Position numbers and translations under genes: made by a program. 64,000 nt of DNA from Neoarius graeffei (Eukaryota; Chordata; Actinopteri; Siluriformes; Ariidae): positions 73,060,649 to 73,124,648 of the forward strand of contig NC_083569.1 of assembly GCF_027579695.1 (NCBI RefSeq), read 5' to 3'. The notes beneath the pieces were generated by a model. The model saw only the letters and a list, made by a program, of their open reading frames with translations, was not told where the DNA came from and made no database searches. Numbering within the stretch: position 1 is the stretch's first letter; each line of letters opens with the position of its first letter. This document shows positions 45,001-54,000 of the stretch, in pieces.

Positions 45001-48000
45001 GATTTTAAAACACGGCAAAACGACTTAACAGTTATACACTTACTTATTCGGTGTTTGTGGCTGATGCGGCAGGGATGCTTGGTACGGACCGAGGCTTCAG
45101 TGACAGTTGATGTGCAAAACCTGCCCTGTACTGTCCCAAGTTGTGGAAACATTCCTCAGGAAAATGCTTCCGACAAACATACACCGTCTTAGGTAGACTC
45201 GACGGCGTATTATTGAAGTAAATTAAATTAAGCCACTGCGTCTTCAGGGGCTCTCCCATCGGCAGTAAAAACAGACTCTTTTCTGTGTTGTCACATCCAT
45301 GTACAGTGCAATTTCCATGTTTTGCTCGCTTAGGTGGTGCCATGTTGTTGTGTCCTCTATGGTCTCCTCACTACAAAATTGAAGTGACGTATCTATGGTG
45401 GCAATTTTTGAGCTGGGCGGGCAATCCATACGGTGGGTGGGAATCCAGAGGGGGGGGCGTGGGGATCATCTGCCTTGCTGACATAGTAAAGGGAAGAGCC
45501 TATCAACGCGCCATTTTGGCACGCCATTCTCAAATGTTGACAAAGGGTGGGCATAGTTTGGTTTACACATTATGACATTTCTAGTCACTGGGGTGACTTA
45601 AGAAGGTCAGAGGAACTCATTTTAACGTTAAAAAACCTCAAAGTGAAAATTTCATGCCATAGGACCTTTAAAGATGAAGAATGCAAACAAACCGAACTGG
45701 TGAAAGGAGCAATTTGTGAGAAATGCAATAATAATAATTGAAAATTTTTTAAGAAGATACGTTCTTCCCATCAAATACTTTTATTCCATATTTTGTTGCT
45801 TTTTTTGTATTTTGGGGGGTTTTGTTTACGAATAGAGTTTTTATTTCGTCCTCGGTTGGTTCAGCAACCCGCTCCGCCATTTTGTTTTTCTCTACTCATG
45901 GTACATGAGCTGATATCCTAGTAGTAGAGTAGCCAATCAGAGTGCACGATTGCTCATATCCAGTGAATGTGGAGAGGATAATATTAGATAGCTAGCTAAC
46001 AGAGAATGCTGTGCATAGCAGTCAAGTGCTTTCTGTGTGAAGGAATGTAACGAGCAATACGCTACAGGACGTGTTATTCAAGTTGCTATGCCGATATCTT
46101 TAGCCATCTCTGTCCAGGTGGTTGAGTTTACCTGAGACAGTGCGTGATGGATGTGTTCTGTTCCACATCTACAGAGAGATCCAAGAAATCCTCGTCTTTG
46201 CTGCTTACCTGAGGGGTGAAAACGAAAGTAAGCGTCATCGTATTCCATAAGTCTAGGGTAGAAGGCCATTTCTGAACTGTATAGATTTGTTCCAATATCC
46301 AGCCATCATCAGTATTTAGTTGTACAATGTAATACAAGGGATATGAACTGAAATGTTTCTACCCAAGCATGAATTACCAGTTTCCTCTCTATATCTAAAC
46401 GTTTTAAGCTTCATCTATTGAATCCTCTTTAAATAAACTTCCACACACTTCTATGATGCTGCTCAGGAAGCAGGGGCTATCCTAGGTGCACTATGAAATG
46501 CTAAAACCGTTCTATCTAAATGATGGGCAATAAAAAATAAAAAAAAAATTTTAATTGTGTGTGTTAAGAAAACATGTCCACTTCCATCTGTCAGCTTTAA
46601 TGAGTCCAAATGTAAACTAGCCCAGGAGCAGAAAGTAAACAGCTCTCTGGTAGACAGCTCATTCTCTTCAGCTCACCGCTTCACAGTTGAGGCAGCGTGT
46701 CTCGTTGGTCAGTGTGCCCTGGAAGATCTCGTGCACCCACGTCTGCTGGTTCTTCTCGGCTGATTCTGCCTCTCCTGTGCTGCTCCCACTTCCTCCTCCT
46801 CCATTCTGCACCACCTTGCCGTTCTGCTGCCGCTCCTGGCTCTTCTCCTCCTGCAGCAGGTCGGCGATGGTGTTGAGCAGGTAGTTGAGGAACTCGTGAG
46901 CATCTTGCTGCATGTAGTTGTCAAACAACTCTAATAAAAGAAACAAAAATAAAGCAGAGTGATGCATTAATTCAAACACAGTACAGTGTCATTTAACGAG
47001 AGAAACGTGGTGGCGGCGCAGAATTTATATGGCATGCAAGCAAACCTGCATAAATAACGATTTTGTCTGGTATCCAAGTTCAGGAAGAGCACTATTCACT
47101 CACTGAGCACTTTATTGCTGTGCAATGCATAAAATTATGCAGATTCAGGCCAGCAGTTGTGGGTAACATTCACATCAACCATTAGAATGGGGGGAAAAAA
47201 AGGTGACCTCGGTGATTTTGACCATGGCATAATTGTTGGTGCAGACAGGCTGAATATTTCTATAACTCCTGAGATTTTCTCACACAACAGTCTCTAGAGT
47301 TTACTCAGAATGATGCAATAAAGAAAAAACATCCACCGAGTGGCAGTTCTATGGACAGAAACGCCCTGTTGATAAGAGCGGTAAATGGAGAATGGCCAGA
47401 CTGGTTTGAGCTGACAGAAAGCCTACAGTAACTCACATAACCACTCTGTACATTTGTGATGAACAGAAAAGCATCCCAGAATACACAACACATAAAACCT
47501 TGAGGCAGATGAGCGACAATGGCAGACGACCAGGTCAGGGTCCACTTCTGTCAGCCAAGAACAGAAAGCTGAGGCTGCAGTGGGTACAGGATCACCAAAA
47601 CTGGACTGAGGCTCACTGATGGTAGGATCAGAACCTAGTGCCTGCAGCATGAATCCATGGACCCAATTTGCCTTGTGTCAACAGTCCAGGCTGATGGAGG
47701 TGGTGTAATGGTGTGGGGAATGTTTTTCTTGGCCCACTTTGGACTCATTAATACTAATCCACCATCACTTGAATGCCACAGCTGATTTGAGTATTGCTGC
47801 TGATCATGTGCATCCCTTCGTGGCTGCAATTCACTCAACTTCTAATGGAAGCTTCCAGCATGATAATGCAGCATGTCACAAAGCAAAATTCATCTCAAAC
47901 TGGTTTCATGAACATGACAATGCGCTTCAGTGGCCTTTCCAGTCACCGCTTCTGAATCCAAAAGAAGACCTTCGGTATGTGGTAGAACAGGAGAGTCACA

Positions 48001-51000
48001 ACATGAAAATGCACCTGAAAAATCTATAGGAATTGTGTGATGCAATCATATCAACACGGTCCAGAATCTCAAAGGAATGTTTCTGACATCTTGTGGAATC
48101 AATGCCATGAAGAACTGAGGCTGTTTTAAGAGTAAAGGGCGGCCCTCGTCAGTACTACTATAGTGTTCCTAATAAAGTGCTCCATGAGTGAATAATGTAC
48201 TTCTGTTGCCAGACAAAAGGCTTTTTTTTCCCATGAAACACAATACTGGAACTGTGCTTTTCACAATCAGTGCGTTTACATGCACATCCAAACCGAGCTA
48301 CTGTCGGTAATCGAGCTAAGGGTCCCAGCAGGGGTGCCAGAGAAATCCAATCCTACATGCACACAAGGAAATCGAGCTATTGTGTGAGGTACGTTGTGCA
48401 CCCGAGCCACAGGTGGCGCTACACGCCCCATCGTGTTGGTACACTTCCGGTTGTCGTCATGAAGAAGAGCTATTCAAGAGTGTAAACAAAGTTATCAGTT
48501 CCGTGTTCTCCATTGCGCGTTTTTCTCCCGTCCATGAATTTTAATATATTCAACTCCTTAAGCTGAATGAGCATGAACTCTGTCTCCTCATTGCTCCAGA
48601 ATTGCACGTTTCTGCTCGCCATTTTCTCTTCTTCGTTTGTTCCTCCTGACCTCTTCTGCTGCTCGCTACTACTGTTGTCATCAGGGTTCCTACAGATATT
48701 TTATGTTGAATTTACTACCTTCACAATTTTTTTTACTACCACAGCGACAATTTGGATTTGGACATTTTCTCACAATTTAACAAGGTAATCTTTGAGTGTA
48801 TATGTGTTAGTCCAAGTGAATGTGCTACATATAAGTTAGTGACAACTCTACCCAAAGAGTTGGATTGATGAGACAAGATAGAAAGAAAATCTGAACGTAC
48901 CGGTAGTGTAACTCTTTTCCTTTGGACGCATAATAGAACCTCCCATTGCTAGGGCTACGCATGGAGTAATGCATATTTGCATAAAAGAAAACAAACTTCC
49001 ACATATAAGTTATAATTTTATTGAACTGGGAAACTGTGGCCCATAACCTCTTAACGGGTACACAGATTTGCACTAAACCTTGTGTGTCAACACTTCACAT
49101 TAGGTACAAGATCTGATTACATTTTGTCGGCCAACACTTTCAAGATGGCCAACATTTTGTTTGTGGAATAATCTTTTGAACAGGTGAACAGATTTGCACA
49201 AAAAATCTTATGTGCTTATGTACATCAACTCATTACATTTAAATCAGGTCAAATGGCAAACACGAACCCACACACACACACACAGCGCACCAGGCGCACG
49301 CACACATGGGTGCACACACACATGACAAAGACAAGACACACACCCTAAAGATACAAAACACACATAACCCAAGCCCTATTTTGGCAGTCTCTCAACACAT
49401 TGCCAAGTTTGCTTAAGATAGTCATTTGCACCAGTCCTGTAGTCGTGAAGGCCCGTGGGCAGAGTCAACACCTTCCTCCCAGAGATCAGTGTTTTAGAGG
49501 GTTAATCTTAATCATTTGAACAGTTCAACAGATTTGCTCATCACATTTTGGATGCCTCAAATGGCGCGCGCGCGCACAACGCACCAGGCGCGCGCGCGCA
49601 CAAAAACAGGCGCGCGCGCACACAAAACGCACCAGGCGCGCGCGCGCGCACACACAAAATGCATTACATGTGCCTCAGTTGTTTGACCTTTTCTTCGATC
49701 AACTTTTCAATGAACGCCTCTCGCCGATTGCCATCTACCACCTTTAGCCAGTCTTTAAAATCAGGTTCCTCCAGCCAGAGGTCTGAAAATTTGCATTTCC
49801 GCATTGTTTAATTCTCGTGCAGATGTCGCCAGTCGGGTCAACAGATAGATTCGACTAGAGCCGTATAAACAAAGTCAGTCTCGTACTAAACAATCTCTGG
49901 TATAAATTTATACTGGATTCGACCGTTATTGGAATTCAATGCGCATGCGCCACCAACTCCTCACTGCGGTCCTCCTCAATACATAAAAATAAATTCGCCC
50001 AAATATAGTAATTTATGGATATTATGGCATGCAGATTAATTAAACGAATTAGAAAACACATAGGCCCAGTTGGATGGGGGTCAAAAAAATTTACTACCAC
50101 GTCAGATTACGTTTACTACCTTTTACTACTTTTTACTGGCCATAATTTAGCCTATTTTAATTAACCACCTTCTACTACCTTTTAAAACCCCGCGGGAACC
50201 TTGTGTCATGCCGACTGAGGCTGTCGTGTTTCCCGCTTGTGGTCTCGTCACTCGTCACTTCCGGAAGGGGCAGTGCTGAAGTAAGTAGCTCGACTACGTA
50301 GCTCGATAGGGTTTACATGCACTAAGTAGTAGCTCGGCAAAAATCGCATAATCTAGGTCGTGTAGCTCGATTACGAGAAATCAAGTTCGGTTCGATTTCA
50401 GCCTAGCTAAGGTGTATCCATGGCATTTAGAACTTCGATTTCAGTCGAGCAATGGCAGAAATTCGATTTTCTCTATGTGCATGTAAACGCACTGATTGTC
50501 CACTTTTCCAGTAAGTTTAAAGTTATATAACAAAAAAAAAAGTAGAATAGCCTGGTTCATTGGTTGCATTTGTGTCACTAAAGACAACATTATGTTTGAT
50601 TTTTCAGCCTTTTTACAGCACAAACCACGATTCATTAAGCAACATGGCTAACATTTTCCAAACTTCCTGGGTACTGATTCATTTTAGTGCAGCTATAATG
50701 TCCCTCCAATTCCATTTTCATTTCTTCTTATTTTTATCCACTCAGTCATTTTAATTTAATCACGATTGTTCCTCTTATCATCAACGAGCCACCACTGAAC
50801 CGTTTCGTCAGAAATATTAATGACGCCAGCGTAAACGATATGACTAACCAAAGAGCTGATAAGACAGGAAGAAGGAACCACTTTGATGTGAACAGTTGAA
50901 CCTAATGCTGGCATCAATGCTCAATGCAATGCAAACGCCACTGTGATCACAATCCAGTCGTTGCTCAAGTTGGTAGAAAATGAGCCAGAACCTCTACTGA

Positions 51001-54000
51001 GTGTTTTGAGCCAGTTCCGGTTTTTGAATGTTCAGTGGAAAAGATGATCAGATGTAATTCAATTCAGTTGGTTTGTTATTACTGCCTTCATCCCTCCACT
51101 ACATCAGCTTCATACTGAAGGCTGAACGCCTGGTCTAGTCAGGAATGTCACTCTTAATAATAACAATTTAAACAACAGTTATATATGTGTTACCATTTTC
51201 CTTCCTCAGGCGTGAGATGAACTTCTTCGGGGGAATGACTCCCACTTTCTTCTTCTGTGTAGTGATGCTGTTGAAGAGATCTGCCAGGCAAGTGAGCAGG
51301 CTCTCTTTGCGCCGTGGCTGCACCTTGTAGGCCAGTACTTTCTCCCTGAACGGCCGGCAGAAATACAGAGCCTGCAGCACTGAGTTACAGTAGCAGGTGT
51401 TGCCAAACTGCAATTAAAAAAAAGATATATATATCCACAAGAAGAGAAAAGAGAAGAGGAGAGAAGAGGAGAGGCCAGGGAGATGAAGAAGTGATTTTTA
51501 AAAATACAGTCAGACAAAAGCTGCATCTAAGGGCTTGAAGGCACTTCCATTGAATAAGTAAATGTTCATTATCAACTTGTCACTTTTAAAGCAGGAAGCT
51601 TGACCGACCAGATAAGCCGCTAGGTGTACTGATAAGAACAGGTGCTAAAGGTCGGATTAAAAAAAAAAAAAAAAGGAAAAAAAAAAAAAGGAAAAAAAGC
51701 GATTAGCATGGTATACAGACCAGCAGCAGATTCATATAAGTCTGTGAGATATTTAGTAAAGCTTTACAGTTAACCTGCTCAGGGATGCAAAAAAAAATAA
51801 TTAATTAATAAATAAATTAAAAAAAAGAGGAGGAGGAGGAGGTCACTTACATTAACCAGACCAAAGTAGTGTTCATTTACAGGGAACTGTTCTGGTCCAA
51901 TCTCCTTCTCCAAAGCTGAGGCATTGGCGCCCTGAAAAACACAGCCACAAGGATTATTATCTCCGATCCTCACTCTTGTAAGTCACTACCTGACAAGACT
52001 GTCCTGTTAGATGAACAGGAACATGGGAGGGTGTGACACTAACAGGATGTACATCCACAAGGAAACACATCTTTAGCACTAGCAGAACACCGGCAAGCTG
52101 CACAACAGCTCAAGAGGTAGATACAAAAGCACTGTTCTTTAGATCTAAAATGACACAATGGCTGGTCATCTAATGTATAACACAAAGCTTAAGTACAGCC
52201 TGATGGCGTTAAAAAAACGAAACGGGCCTGCGTGGCAATGCACGGAGTCTAATCCCGATGTTAATGGCACTGTCTGTAGAGAAGATAAATCATGCACCAT
52301 TCCTACTCTTACTCATATTCGAATCAGAGCTCAGAGTATTAGCCGACACCTCATCCTGAACCGTTATTGACAGCCAAACGGAGTCTCAACACGCTTCAGT
52401 GCCAGTCATCTCAGGCAAAGAGAATTTGTGCCAAGTTGTCTCAGTCCACATAGTACGCGTTCCCGGCACAAAACACTTCAGTAGACCAAATCAGAAAACA
52501 TGCCACTGGATCCGAAACCAGTGCAGCATTTCAGGTAATAAGTCACAATACGCATTACAAGTACAAGAGTAAATTAATTTGCCAGAAATCATGGGTGTCA
52601 ATAGACTCAGAAATACAAGGTACCAAACTGTATATCCTTGTTTCTTAGGTATTACCATCAAGGTACTTTTTTTTTTTAATACCTGTTGTATGTGGTGTAC
52701 CTTTAATTAGCTTTTAGAGTAAAACACGTCCAATTATGTGCCTTACTTTGAAATGGATGCTACACCAAACCAGTGGTGTGGTTAGCACGGTCGCCTCACA
52801 GCAAGGTTCCGGGTTCGAACCCAGCGGCTGGTGAGGGCCTTTCTGTGTGGAGTTTGCATGTTCTCCCCGTGTCTGCGTGGGTTTCCTCCGGGTGCTCCGA
52901 TTTCCCCCACAGTCCAAAGACATGCAGTTAGGTTGACGTGGGGCGTCCTTGGGCTGAGGCTACCTTGAGCAAGGTACCTGACCCCTGACTGCTCCCTGGG
53001 CGCTCTGGTGTGGCTGCCCACTGCTCTGAGTGTGTGTGTTCACTGCTTCAGATGGGTTAAACGCAGAGGATGAATTTCATCACCAACTTTGTCGCCTGGT
53101 GCGAACTGAACCACCTGCGCATCAACGCCAGCAAGACAAAGGAGGTGGTGATCGATGTCAGAAGGACGGCTCCTCAAATTGCACCAGTGAACATCCAGGG
53201 TTTGGACATTGAGATCGTGGTGGAGTACAAATACCTGGGTGTTCACCTCAACAACAAACTGGACTGGACTAACAACACAGATGTCCTGTACAAGAAGGGC
53301 CAAAGTCGTCTCCACCTCTTGAGAAGACTGAGGTCTTTTGGTGTGTGCAGGACACTGCTTAGGACTTTTTATGACTCTGTGGTAGCATCAGCGATTTTCT
53401 ACGCTGTGGTCTGCTGGGGCTGTGGAAGTTCAGAGAGGGACAGGAAGAAACTTAAACTGGTCAGAAGGGCTGGCTCAGTCTTGGACTGTCCTCTGGACTC
53501 CATTGAGGTGGTGGGTGAGAGGAGGATGTTAGCCAAGCTGACCTCAATCATGGATAACCCCTCTCACCCCCTACATGAGGCTGTGGGGGCTTTAAGCAGC
53601 TCTTTTAGTACAACCCCGATTCCAAAAAAGTTGGGACAAAGTACAAATTGTAAATAAAAACGGAATGCAATGATGTGGAAGTTTCAAAATTCCATATTTT
53701 ATTCAGAATAGAACATAGATGACATATCAAATGTTTAAACTGAGAAAATGTATCATTTAAAGAGAAAAATGAGGTGATTTTAAATTTCATGACAACACCA
53801 CATCTCAAAAAAGTTGGGACAAGGCCATGTTTCCCACTGTGAGACATCCCCTTTTCTCTTTACAACAGTCTGTAAACGTCTGGGGACTGAGGAGACAAGT
53901 TGCTCAAGTTTAGGGATAGGAATGTTAACCCATTCTTGTCTAATGTAGGATTCTAGTTGCTCAACTGTCTTAGGTCTTTTTTGTCGTATCTTCCGTTTTA

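Larger units (their letters stand above)
44000..45880 (-). pseudogene. Tyrosine-recombinase-like (Crypton/KIAA1958-QRICH1 type) pseudogene, two exons
   Basis: Exon 1: ATG 45880-45878, [14 protein letters not shown], then [14 protein letters not shown], to about 45770. Its donor is mutated here but reads gatg|gtaag in copy B. Exon 2: from 44179, starting with AC after caaag; joined to the G of exon 1 this gives Asp and [10 protein letters not shown], then [17 protein letters not shown] and KSIHATIDR. This order matches the N-terminal part of the recombinase-derived domain in KIAA1958/QRICH1/ZMYM-like proteins. The catalytic half is deleted after about 44000. Confidence 0.5.
43782..45985 (-). 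mobile_element. Crypton-like element, copy C, with a TTAA element nested in its intron
   Basis: The outer ends match copies A and B: hairpin ttattccac ... gtggaataa at 43785-43895, and tccagtgaatgtgga at the far end. The - strand holds two exon remnants of a tyrosine-recombinase-like protein, separated by an intron into which a 1,449-bp THAP element inserted. Confidence 0.6.
48268..50494. mobile_element. Large element with CAGTGCGTTTACATGCACAT terminal repeats
   Basis: 20-bp perfect terminal inverted repeats, extendable outward by ACAAT to 48263 and 50499. Subterminal blocks are rich in cgagcta / tagctcg motifs. It contains a Myb-like fragment, CA and CG repeats and no transposase. A target duplication is not obvious; a Harbinger-related origin is suggested by the Myb-like piece. 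Confidence 0.65.

Noticed and set aside
49562..49665. Regularly spaced GC blocks as a CRISPR-like array
   Set aside because: Vertebrate sequence, short irregular units; a CG/CA minisatellite.
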